From assembly GCF_964204865.1 (NCBI RefSeq), contig NC_135258.1:7741001-7805000 (forward strand): a DNA stretch of 64,000 nt, given 5' to 3'. The DNA comes from Styela clava (Eukaryota > Chordata > Ascidiacea > Stolidobranchia > Styelidae). Positions within the stretch are counted from its first letter, which is position 1, and every line of letters begins with the position of its first letter. Of the stretch, positions 24,001 to 33,705 are shown piece after piece. Both the position numbers and the translations under genes were made by a program. The notes beneath the pieces are model-generated. The model saw nothing but the letters and a program-made list of their open reading frames with translations. It did no database searches and had not been told where the DNA came from.

Positions 24001-27000
24001 ATCCTATCCTATCCTTCTCATTTAGAGCGTTGGCGGGGGCTTTGTATAAAAGATCCAAAACTAGTTAGTAGCTTCCATTTCAGTTGCGATACTCTTTGCG
24101 CATTGGATACCAAGAAAGTTTTGTGTATACAAAACACCTGCTACCCATAATTCCCACAATACCCATAATTCACAAAATATGAGAAAAATGGGGAAAAAAC
24201 AATAAGGAAACAATTATATATATCGCATACAGACCACATGTAATATCCAGAATAAACCTGAGATGAGTCAAACCATATCCAGTGTCCTTCTGTATACATG
24301 TCAGAGGCGCCCAGCCAAGCTCTTCTGCAAATTGAATTGTTTAAAGTACAAATTAGAAAGACGAAAATAACATTCTATTGAATTCAAGGGGCTTGCTGCA
24401 CACTTACACAAATATTTCGTTTCGTGTGACCGAGACGGTCGGTCGGTCGGTCAGTCGAAACGTTACAGAAATATATTTGTGTAAGTGTGTAGCAAGACTC
24501 TTGAATTAAATAGAATAGTCATCTTCACACTTGGTATAGCATCCTTGCGTCATACGCATCCATCTGCGCGTAGGCATAGAGCAAGGAAAAGTAGTTAGTT
24601 TCACGTAACCCCACCTGAAAATAAAATGACTGCAATTGTTCAAATTTTTTGTTTGCTCAATTTATACCTTTTTTGTCCAGGAAAGTAACTTATTTTTTCC
24701 TAATTACATATTTTTTCAGTTCGAATTTATGTAGCTTATGATTTTTTATAGGATTTTCATTTTGCAGAGAAGGCAATTTTATGCTTTGGCTGTACTCACC
24801 ATTTACGAACATATTAGAGAGAGCAATATATTAGGCGAAAGTTGATTTTAATGCAATTTCTTTTGCACATTTATAAGAAAATTCCCTGTTCTGGCTACTT
24901 TTATAACCTGATAAGGCTAATTCACAAGGGTGTTTTCATTTATGGCCAATCAAAATAACAATATAAATACCCCTGTGAATTAGCTCCGCGGATAGCTCGC
25001 TGGTTGGCAGGCCATCTGATCTGCAGATAACGACCGAACTTAGTCTACTTATATAACGACAGTATCAAAAGTCTGCGAGATAACTGTCGTAAAGGTTAAA
25101 TAGACGCCCTTATAATATGTTTAACTTTTAAGAAACGGGAAAGGGACGACACTCACGTTGCTTTTGGCTTTACCTAAGTAAATTGAGATTTCTTAGAGTG
25201 TACGCAACGCGTGCATTGCTCCATTTTTGCAATCATGAACAACGAGGCCATGGGTGCTAAAATCCTTCGGAAAGCGGCCACGTGCCATAAAAGGTTGGGT
25301 ACCATTGGATTAAACTAGAGTAATCTGTACTCCCGAAGTTTGTGAACCAATATAGCGGACACCGGAACGTAGCATGTGTACCAGGTTAGAGTTGGCCACA
25401 ATTTTCCTCATTTTAGTTTCATTACGAGTCCGGGGACTAGCCAAGTGACTCCCATAGTATTTGTAGTAATTTTATTCGAATTTTTCTCATTTTAGTTTCA
25501 TTACGAGTCCGGGGACTAGCCAAGTGACTCCTATAGTATTTGTACCTGAAATTATGGCCTAACCCTAACCTGTTACACACACTACGTACCGGTGTCCGCC
25601 AACTTGGTTCACGTACTTCGGAAGTACAGAGTAAACCAATATGATTACTTACTTTCCAGACTGTATAATCTTTGATGATGCAATGTTCAGCGTCTCGCTA
25701 TTTATTATTCCCAAATGTTGATATCTTCCTATGCAAGCTTGCACTGCGCTGCACCACGGCCTTGAATCTCCGTAAAACGTTAATCCCTGTTGACTAGAGT
25801 ACACGGTCATGTACTTCTCTGAACATAGTAAATTTATTATAAGCAAAGGTGATATAAACCAATATAATATGAACGAGAGAGCAACGCTCAAAAATATGGA
25901 CACGTGGATTAGAGCGAAGCAGTGTTTACCTTTGACGTTACCGGTACCGTACCCTCAAAAAGTTCCGGGTTTTCAGTCGCAAGAATTTTCACAGTCAGCC
26001 GTCACGCTTGGCGGATTATAAACTGTGTTCCCATAATTAAAAATTAATACAGCGCAATTTTGGATGAAATATTAGATCTCATAAGATTCATAGAAAATTC
26101 AGGAATAAATGAAAGTAATAGCCTTCTGGCAAAAAATCAATCTTGAACCACTGAAAATTCCAAAGCAATTGGTCCAGTATTCGAAGAGAAAAGCAATTTT
26201 TTTAATGATAATGACGAAAGAAAATAACAAGAACAACAAAATTTTGAAACGATCGTTATGGCCACTAAACGTGTCCAATTATATAGTTTGACAACTTGAT
26301 GTGAATTATCGGACACAGAGTAGATATGTGGATCGTTTTGTTATAATTATGTTGTTGTTGTTCTTGTTTGTCTCGTTTTTAGAATTCCTCATCCTATCGT
26401 TATGAAAAAATCGCTTTAACCAGTGGCTTTGAAATTTTCAGTGAATAAAGATTGTATTTTTCGCTAGAAGGCGATTACTTTCATTTATGCGTCAGTGTCC
26501 ATATATTTGAGCAGAGCTCTCTTCATATTTATATAAATTCAAAGTATTCAGTACTCAAAGACGATTGAAGTCACTAGAAGACTATTTACTTTTATGCTCA
26601 CCACTTTCGCGTTTACACTGTTATTTTATTTGAACAAATTCATTCAGAGCCTGGCAGGCGCCGACGTAAATAATATGAGGAGTTACAGGATCATTCGAGC
26701 GTTAGCAGGTAGATAGATCTAACATTACAACATAGAAGACACAAAACTTGAGAAAACCGTAGCTCAACCCAAGTTGTCGCAAAAATATGCATCTAGATCA
26801 GAGCTCTTCTAAGAGCCGACTCCCCGATGTGTGGCGGAGGGGCTTAGTACCCATTATTGTCAGAATTAGTCATACTTTTACTTCTTCCTTTTGCCTCCAC
26901 TTAGATCAATTAGGAAAATTTAAAAGTCTAAAATTTGCTGACATATTTAATTAAACACCACAAAAAGTTGTCGAATATAGAAACAATTAAGAAAAATTCG

Positions 27001-27155
27001 GAATTGAGATTTGTAAAAGATAATAAGTTGCATCAATGAAAGGGTTTATTTCAGAAATATTTATGTGCAAAAACTTCTTACTAAAATAAAACCAACGAAC
27101 CTGCATTTGCAAACGAAACCACAAGAAGAAGGCAAATAATTTTCAAGTCCATCAT
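21011..27155 (-). CDS. Lectin-Ig gene L1: secreted protein, two CTLDs plus Ig domain, 369 aa
   Basis: Eight exons on the minus strand: 1 27101-27155, 2 25653-25818, 3 24235-24324, 4 23019-23137, 5 22369-22546, 6 21861-21979, 7 21298-21591, 8 21011-21099 (TAA). They sum to 1110 bp with consistent phases and GT/AG borders. Exon 1 is an 18-residue signal peptide (MMDLKIICLLLVVSFANA). Exons 2-4 (about residues 19-143) form a CTLD with WLGASD, EPN and YWND motifs and paired cysteines, predicting Ca2+-dependent binding of mannose-type sugars. Exons 5-6 (144-242) form a second, shorter CTLD-like unit (WIGTKHGKC ... FICEV) lacking EPN and WND. Exon 7 (243-340) is an I-set Ig domain (Cys, Trp in FWYKDG, DAGEYRCYA). 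Exon 8 is an acidic tail. No transmembrane segment. Probably a secreted immune or recognition lectin; ligand unknown. Confidence 0.92.
21680..21855. repeat. Dispersed repeat R2 fragment in L1 intron 6
   Basis: Carries aaaacgaagtagtatcaac and ttgatgacgtcatcat blocks found in the R2 copies at 54000-54310 and 59840-60260. It abuts exon 6's donor, so part of the intron derives from this element. Confidence 0.55.
23430..23545. repeat. Foldback element, family R3a
   Basis: Near-perfect palindrome: ggaagtatgtgtaccaagatg on the left returns as catcttggtacacatacttcg on the right, about 110 bp in all. Same terminal motif as 25325-25631, 30451-30684, 54649-54845 and a fragment near 56035-56110. Lies in L1 intron 3. 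Confidence 0.8.
23870..24015. repeat. Dispersed short repeat R1 copy
   Basis: One of the clearest R1 copies: aataactggctaactaatcccatacccgac, gacgaggcc-type core, gattaagtcgtcttatcgactttcc and aaatcctatcctatcc-like end. Lies in L1 intron 3. Confidence 0.65.
24370..24521. repeat. Hairpin element with GGTC-repeat loop
   Basis: Long inverted repeat in L1 intron 2. The left arm includes cttgctgcacacttacac (about 24371-24425); the right arm is its imperfect reverse complement (about 24451-24520). The loop holds ggtcggtcggtcggtc. No target duplication identified. Confidence 0.8.
25325..25631. repeat. Foldback element, family R3a, with internal duplication
   Basis: Terminal arms pair (gtactcccgaagt... 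with ...acttcggaagtac). Next come the caccgga/tccggtg blocks, then accaggttag and cctaaccctaacctg. Inside, a block of about 75 bp (ctcattttagtttcattacg ... gccaagtgactcc) occurs twice in a row at about 25409 and 25486. Lies in L1 intron 2. Confidence 0.78.
25850..26540. repeat. Two R2 repeats head to head in L1 intron 1
   Basis: 25850-26310 and 26310-26540 are R2 copies in opposite orientation. gagagagcaacgctcaaa and gtccagtattcgaagagaaaagc on the left answer gtccatatatttgagcagagctctc and aaatcgctttaaccagtgg on the right. Together they make a large imperfect hairpin. Confidence 0.6.
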
Positions 27156-27200
27156 TTTAGTCTGATTACCGGGAGTCTAGTTATTTCCTGAAAACAGATG
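27156..27200 (-). promoter_or_regulatory. Splice acceptor just upstream of the L1 start codon
   Basis: Reading the minus strand, tctgttttcag ends at 27188, 32 nt before the ATG at 27155. Gene L2 has an equivalent acceptor (tcattttcag, ending at 48080) 35 nt before its ATG, followed by a related leader with tagactcc. This is either the 3' end of a 5'-UTR intron or a spliced-leader acceptor; the sequence alone cannot decide. Confidence 0.5.
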
Positions 27201-27839
27201 TTGCGATCAAAAATCAATCAACTTACTTATTGAGAGTTATAAAAGCGGCGTGGACGCAATAAACGCCTGCAAAAGATCTCAAGTCCTTATATAAAACAAA
27301 TACCATAGTTATCGATTATCATGGTATAGAGAATTTAAAAATATTTTTACCTTAGTTTATATTAATCAATCAAATATTTTATTGCGGTCTTCAGACATAA
27401 ATTAAAGCAACAAAAAATAAGAGGAGAAACGGAATGCACAGATATCTGAAATAACATGGACAAATCAAAAATCGTACGACTAATCGTCCACCCACCAACA
27501 AAAACTCGGCAAAAACACAAAAGAGTAGACGCGATTTAAAATCGGGCAACAATTTTAATTCAAAATGAGAAAACACGTAAGAATTAAATACAGGAAACAG
27601 GTGGAAATTTTGCAATCGAAATGCAACAAATATATAATGATGTAATGAAGCACATGTCAACGTTGTATCAAGCCCACAAATTTCGATATAATTATCTCAA
27701 GCCTCTAAACAGTAATATCATTGAAATAAGACCGTCTTTCCTCCGAAATGCTCACAATAATCATCATAAGGGTATTTATAAAGGGAATATATGGGAATGA
27801 CACATCTGCCTTAACTTGATAAAGCTGAGTATAATAGGC

Positions 27840-28570
27840 CATCTTTATCTCATGTACGCATTATGTGAGGAAATTGTGCGTTCATATTGTCAGCAATTGT
27901 TTGCACAGTTTTCTGCAGGAATGCAGACTACGCTGGAAATACAAATTATCAAAGCATTCCTAATCGGAGCCCTAATTTAATAATCACAAATTTGTTATTT
28001 TAAAACGTGGCGGGTGTGTTTTTCTCAAATTTTTATCTTATGTGCGCATTATGTGATGATTTTTGCGTTTATGTTGTCAGCAATTGTTTTCCCAATTTTC
28101 TGCTGCATTTCTGCAGAAATGCAGATTGCCCTGGAAATGCAAATTTTCAAATCATTCCTATTCCGAACACTAATTGAATGATCACTAATTTGTTATTTTA
28201 AAACGTGACGGGTGTGTTTTTCTCAAACTTTTCATCTTATGTACGCATTATGTGATGGTTTTTGCGCTTTATTGACTTGCTGCATTTTTGAATAATGATA
28301 TTAATCACATGTGCTACGAAATAGGCTGATTTACAGAAATTCTGCTTCCACTATATATTTTACACTCAATGTTAAAGATGACGGATCTTTTGTACAATAC
28401 CCCCGTCTGCTCAAAATGAAAAAAATTCAGTATCCAGTTAGGGTTATGGACAGGAATGCAGTTTACGCTATAAATTTAAATAATTCCTAACCCGAACCCG
28501 AACTGGATAATTACTAATTTGTTAATTTGAAAAGGGGCGGGTGTGTTTTTTTCAAATCTTACATTTTTTT
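27840..28570. repeat. Tandem repeat of about 190-200 bp, three units plus partial
   Basis: The motif tgt(a/g)cgcattatgtga recurs at about 27853, 28041 and 28240 (spacing 188 and 199 bp). Each is followed by a colinear block containing gtcagcaattgttt, ctgcaggaatgcag-like and ttatttaaaacgtg sequences. A further partial unit is near 28440-28560. Located between L1 and the hAT element; non-coding. Confidence 0.8.
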
Positions 28571-28599
28571 GCATTATAGTAAGGGGTATGTACAGAATA

Positions 28600-29293
28600 T
28601 CGGAGATGTTTTCCGGCTTTCGCTGTATTTCTTGACACGTGCTAATGAAGGTTCACCCTAAGTTTATCGCTGGCTGAGTAATTATTCCTTATACTTTGGT
28701 AATCTATAGAATAAATATCTTATTACGTCAATCCAAGCTATATGCGTCTTCCGTTATCACTTTTCGTGACAAGCAAATGTAAGGCAAACAAATTAAACTA
28801 TCTTTATCTTAGATGTCAGTATCGCGGGTAACGCGATTTCTGGAAAGCCAAAGTGAAGAAAACGCCTATTATAAATGTCAAAATTTGTAATCAATACTGG
28901 GGTAAAAAAAATTACACATATATGTGATGTCATCTTATAACATATGTTTCACTAGACCAAAAACTGGAAATGCGAATATGAATATATACTCATCTTCACC
29001 TAATTGCAGCAAAATGAAATGATTAATATAGCTCATGCTTTTTATTTGGTTCTTTGTTCCTGTAGACTTCGATGCCACCTTCGTTTTTTTTGTCTGCAAT
29101 GACTATAACATGCTCAGCCATATTACTAGAAGTTCTAAAATTTAGCTGATTATTTGAGGTCGTATTGCCTTTTAAAATTATTGCCTTTGTTCGTTGTTTG
29201 GCACTCTGTGATATTTACTGGATGCAAATGAACCATGTTTCGATTTTTGAAAATAAGTAAAATTTGAATCGTGTTGAAAAACACTGTTTTTTG
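28600..29293. other. Intergenic, no gene seen
   Basis: AT-rich spacer. Only short uninformative frames and no repeat structure that I can recognise. Confidence 0.45.
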
Positions 29294-29820
29294 ACAATAG
29301 TCCAGTGGCGACGCGTCAATAGGGCCAACCTTTTTCGGTATAATAAAAAATATTCGAAAAATACCTCAATATCGGTTGCACAGACTGTCTACACTAGCCA
29401 TATTCTCCCGACATGGTTCATTTTTCGCTCGCAAAGCCTTCGCCGAACGTCGACGGGGCGACGCCGATTTTGCCCCGGTTGCTCATTGTATATCGTATTC
29501 TCTCTTTTATCTTCCACTCGCAGCGTTTGTCTCGTTTGTTTTCTGTTTCTTTTACTAAATCGCTCTAAATCGGGGCTAGCCCCGAAATGATGACGACACA
29601 ATGCCGACGTTTCTTACAACAACGTGTTGACATATTCACGCATTCCTTCTTGTTCGTTGGTTGCTTGAAGAGTTGAAAGTTTCCTCGCCTTTGTTTTTGT
29701 CGCTTGTTTCGCTATTTGAATCAGTTAGAGACCTTTAGTCCATTGGCTTTCGATTTTCCACATTCCTTTTGAGCTCCTCACTTCTTTCCGGCTTCGCATT
29801 TCTTAGCCTTAGACTTCATA

Positions 29821-32056
29821 ATGAATAAGGTTGATGCACTACTTCGCACTCCGTTTTCGCTGGAACAAAAATTAGAGGTACAACGTCTTGGGCCTTATCA
29901 CCCAAAAAATTGTTCACTGGAACAATCCCATGACGGAGGAAAGCGTCGGCGTACATTCTGCGCAGAAACTTGGTATAAAAAACACGAATGGTTGTGTTAC
30001 AGCGAGGACGAAAATCCCCTTTTTTTTGTTTTTATTGCCTACTTTTTGCTACCGCCCGTGACTCACGTTGGTGTAAATTTGGTTTTAGAGATCTTAAACA
30101 TCTTTTCGAGCGTGCCAGGGATCATCAATCTTCTATGGAGCATCTGGACAATGCAGTAAAATACCGAACATTCGGAAATGTTAATATTGCAGCACAGTTG
30201 GATGAAGGACGCGCGGTTTCTATTCGTCGGCACAACCAAAACGTCGAGAAAAGCCGCCATGTACTCGGTCGATTGATAGATGTTTTGAAGTTCATTGGTT
30301 GTCACGAGCTGTCCCTCCGTGGGCACGATGAACGGGCTGGCTCTTCTAATAGAGGGGTATTTTTGGATATGGTGGAATACACCGCATCCCTAGATACAGT
30401 ATTGAGAGATCATATTGATGACGCAACTGTTTCGAAAGGGACATCTAAGGGTGCTCCCGAATATGCGAACCAAGATGGCGGGCATCGGAACGTAACATGG
30501 GTAACAGGTTAGGATTAGGCGATAATTTTTTTCCAATTTTCCTTATTTTAGTCCTATTATTAGTTCGAAGACTAGCCAAGAGCCTCCCGTAGTATTTATA
30601 CCTAAAATTATGGCCTAACCCTAACCTAGTACACATATTACATTCCGATGTCCGCCATCTTGGTTCGCATACTTCGGGAGCTCCCATCTAAGGATATCCA
30701 AAATGATTTGCTCGACTCAATGTATAAAATTTATTTACAACATTTGGCTCTGGAAATTGAGAATTGCCAGTTCCTTTCGATTCAGTCTGACGAGACAACT
30801 GACATCATGTGCGTTTCCCAACTGGCTGTGATTTTTCGGTTTGTGAAAGATGGTAAACATACCGAGAGATTTCACAGCTTTGTACCAATCGTTGATCGCA
30901 CGGCTTGCGGGATATCGGCTGTACTGAAAAAAGTGTTACAGCCTTACAACGCGAAGTCAAAATTGATAGCTCAAACTTATGACGGCGCGGCAGTCATGAG
31001 TGGGTAGAAACATGGTGTTCAAGTTTATATAAAAGAAGATTTTCCTCATGCGCATTTTTTACATTGTTATGCACACCAATTTAACCTCGTTATTAAAAAT
31101 ATTTGTCTTGATGCCCCTCTCGTCCGTATATTTTTTGCAAATGTTTCGGGGTTTTCTTTATTTTTTCCGTTTCGCCGAAGCGCTCTGACCTCCTTCGCCA
31201 GATATGTAGCCGCCGTCTCCCAGCTTGTGCACCAACACGTTGGAACTTCCAATCACGCGTGGTGCAGGGCGTGTCCAAATTTGGGTCTGAGCTCATTGAG
31301 TGTTTCAATGGCATTCAGAGCTCTCCGGTTTGGGACGAACGCTCTGTGAGGGAGGCGGCAGGCCTAAAGCGTCTGCTAGAAGATGGTGAGTTTTCATTTT
31401 TTCTCGCTTTTTTCTCCACAACATTCTATCACGTGGATGTATTATACGGCGCATTGCAGTCAAGGCTAATGGATAGAGCGTCTGTGCAGTCGTGTATTTT
31501 AGACTTCTGCGATGCTGTATCTCGTATCCGGGAAACAATAAAATACGACGACACATGGAGTGCTTCTTTACGCCGCGGGCAAACAACGCAGCGTTTGATT
31601 TTGTCTGCAAAGGAATGCTGTGACATTCTGGTGAATCAAATAGGCGATCGTCTGCGCACTGAACACCTTGCCGCGTTCTCTTTGATGAACCCCGAAAATT
31701 TTTCAAAATTTGCACGTCAATTTCCCATCCATTTGTTGGCTACTGTCTCCAAATTTTACCCCATGATAAACGTGGGTAAATTGGAAAATGAATTGCGATG
31801 TATATACACCAATCAAACTTTTATGAACATCACATCAACTTGCGCGCTCTATGGGTTCCTCATAGATAACACTCTAGTATCTACCTTTGCGGCGTCTGCA
31901 AAATTTATCCATTTTTTATCCATTCACAGAGACGTTATTTCTGGGATGCATGACTTTAATCAGCGCGTTATTGAGCATTTTGCTTCCAAGAAACCGCGGC
32001 GTGTTGCATATATGTTCAAGCAGTGGAAGTCTAGCAGCATATATATCTATGAGTGA
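29821..32056 (+). pseudogene. hAT transposase relic (TTF-finger / ZMYM1-like)
   Basis: The start ATG at 29821 is followed by a TTF-type zinc-finger region (GPYHPKNC, WLCYSEDENPLF). The transposase core contains QSDETTDI and TYDGAAVMSG, which correspond to the first two acidic catalytic residues of hAT enzymes. The C-terminal VIEHFASKKPRRV resembles the dimerisation end of this family. Breaks: a frame change around the T-run at 30020-30027, a 234-bp foldback insertion at 30450, a stop codon at 31005-31007, and another frame change by about 31259. The region expected to carry the third acidic residue is not recognisable. Not functional. It could have come from the same superfamily as the small hAT-like elements here, but its ends differ from theirs. 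Confidence 0.85.
30451..30684. mobile_element. 234-bp foldback MITE (family R3a) nested in the hAT element
   Basis: Bounded by the 9-bp direct repeat catctaagg (30442-30450 and 30685-30693). The arms pair: gctcccgaatatgcgaaccaag on the left with cttggttcgcatacttcgggagc on the right, then the ccaggtta and cctaaccctaacc blocks. Element plus duplication is 243 bp, so the host frame is kept, but the element carries its own stop codon. This copy gives the best view of the family's true ends. Confidence 0.9.
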
Positions 32057-32449
32057 GCGACGCATGTCCTTATCTTTGCATTACCTTTCCTTTTTTCATA
32101 GTAACGTTTTAAACCTTATTTTAGGTTTTGTCTGCTTTCCCGAAGTTTCTGTTAATATGTCATTGTATTTATTTGGGTAAATATTGCCTTTCCTTTTGAA
32201 AGAGGTTTCAAAATAAACTATGTCTATATTTATTAATCCCTTGACTTGGACCGGTTTTAAAGACACTTTCTTATCGTTAAAAATTGTCGCTTTTGTCGAT
32301 TGGTTGTTACCGATGGAATGGTTTTTATACTCATAAAATGATGGGAGAACTTACAGCGCTCATCCTGTCCCCGTAGATGGGGGTGACTTGGTCCCGCAGT
32401 AGCTTTCCCCGGTTGTCAAAATGACCACGCACGGCCACTGGACAATACC

Positions 32450-33585
32450 TACCTTGTTTTGAATGAAGAATTAATTTCTATTTAGGTGACAATTTGCTGC
32501 CATGTTAGTATTTTTTGGCGGAGTGCATGACATGGAATGCTTCCAATAAATGCGGTTGCTTTTAAATTTTGGGGGAAAATTAAAAAGTGAGTATGATGTT
32601 CCCATAAGTGTCTAATTATTATAGACTACTCATAAAATCACATTTTTCCTTGTTCATTTGTGCATTTCCCCTCAATGCCATATCTCTGTATTCATTCCTT
32701 CCGATCGCAAACAAAGAATACCTCTCCAACTCCTTCAATTTAGCAACTTCAATATCGGTGTGTATTAATTTACTGCAGCTGAGATCGTTCGTTTATTTTA
32801 GCAGATGACGCGCTGCGTTCAAGCTATGAGGATATCATATACATCTTCATTGACTCGAGCAACCGATGTATGCACACTCTCTACTTGAATCTTCAGCGCA
32901 AAAACAACGCAAACCAGTGCGTCGGTGGGAACCCTCATAGCTATCATACCAAAACAATCCAACAAACTGATACGAGCGACATTTATTAACGTTAGTCTGC
33001 ATTTGTTTTTGTTGCTTGAGATAGATAGCTTTTATATTGTGCGTTTAATCGCAATTCGACATAGGCTTTCCATAATTATTTCATGAAGAGAAAAGTCGTT
33101 AAGACGACTTTATCATGAAGGACCACAGCATCTGACCCGGTTATCTGGTATAGGGGAATAATTACCCAGCTGTGTGCTTCCAAGTGCACGGAAGTAGTGA
33201 GCATCAAATGCTCCTATACTAATTTACCTACAACAGGAATACAGATAGTTGACGGATTGCACCGTCATCAGAGATACAACACCTTTAGATGAGCAAAAAA
33301 GTAAAGAATAAATAAAGAAACAAGTAATAGAAATCAGTAAAATCAGATTGCAATAAAATGATTGATAAAATTTTTGATCTTCCGAGACTGCAATTGTAGA
33401 AAAATTATTTGTGAATCACGACAACAATAAATATATATAGCGGAACACAAAAAAATAAAATATAAGTCAATGTCCAGGTACCTAAAAATGTTAAACGCCG
33501 CAATTTTTTTTTAATTTTCCCAACTAGTACGAAAACTCGCTTAAAACCATAAAACGGTTCCTGATAAGGTATTTGTATAGACCTG
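32450..33585. other. Intergenic / AKR D 5' flank
   Basis: No gene seen. Around 33075-33160 there is a weak R1-like stretch (aagtcgttaagacgacttta). The rest is AT-rich and should include the AKR D promoter, which I cannot pinpoint. Confidence 0.45.
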
Positions 33586-33705
33586 ATGATGCCGGTCGGC
33601 GCCTCTCTCATTTCCCGTTTTGTACTTTGCATCGGTGCACGTCCTTTGCCAGCTTGTTCGTTGATATCTTGTAGCAGTTTGCTGAAGTCGAGGTTCTATC
33701 ACAAA

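Larger units (their letters stand above)
29302..32441 (+). mobile_element. Decayed hAT transposon, about 3.1 kb
   Basis: Ends are imperfect inverted repeats, ccagtggcgacgcgt on the left and acgcacggccactgg on the right. The flanks acaatagt (29294-29301) and acaatacc (32442-32449) match at 6 of 8 bases, consistent with an old 8-bp target duplication. The interior is more GC-rich than its surroundings and holds a transposase relic. It contains a later foldback insertion at 30451-30684. Confidence 0.85.

Noticed and set aside
29264-29590. 108-codon frame at the 5' end of the hAT element
   Set aside because: It spans the terminal repeat and untranslated leader, has no homology I recognise, and the transposase frame starts at 29821.
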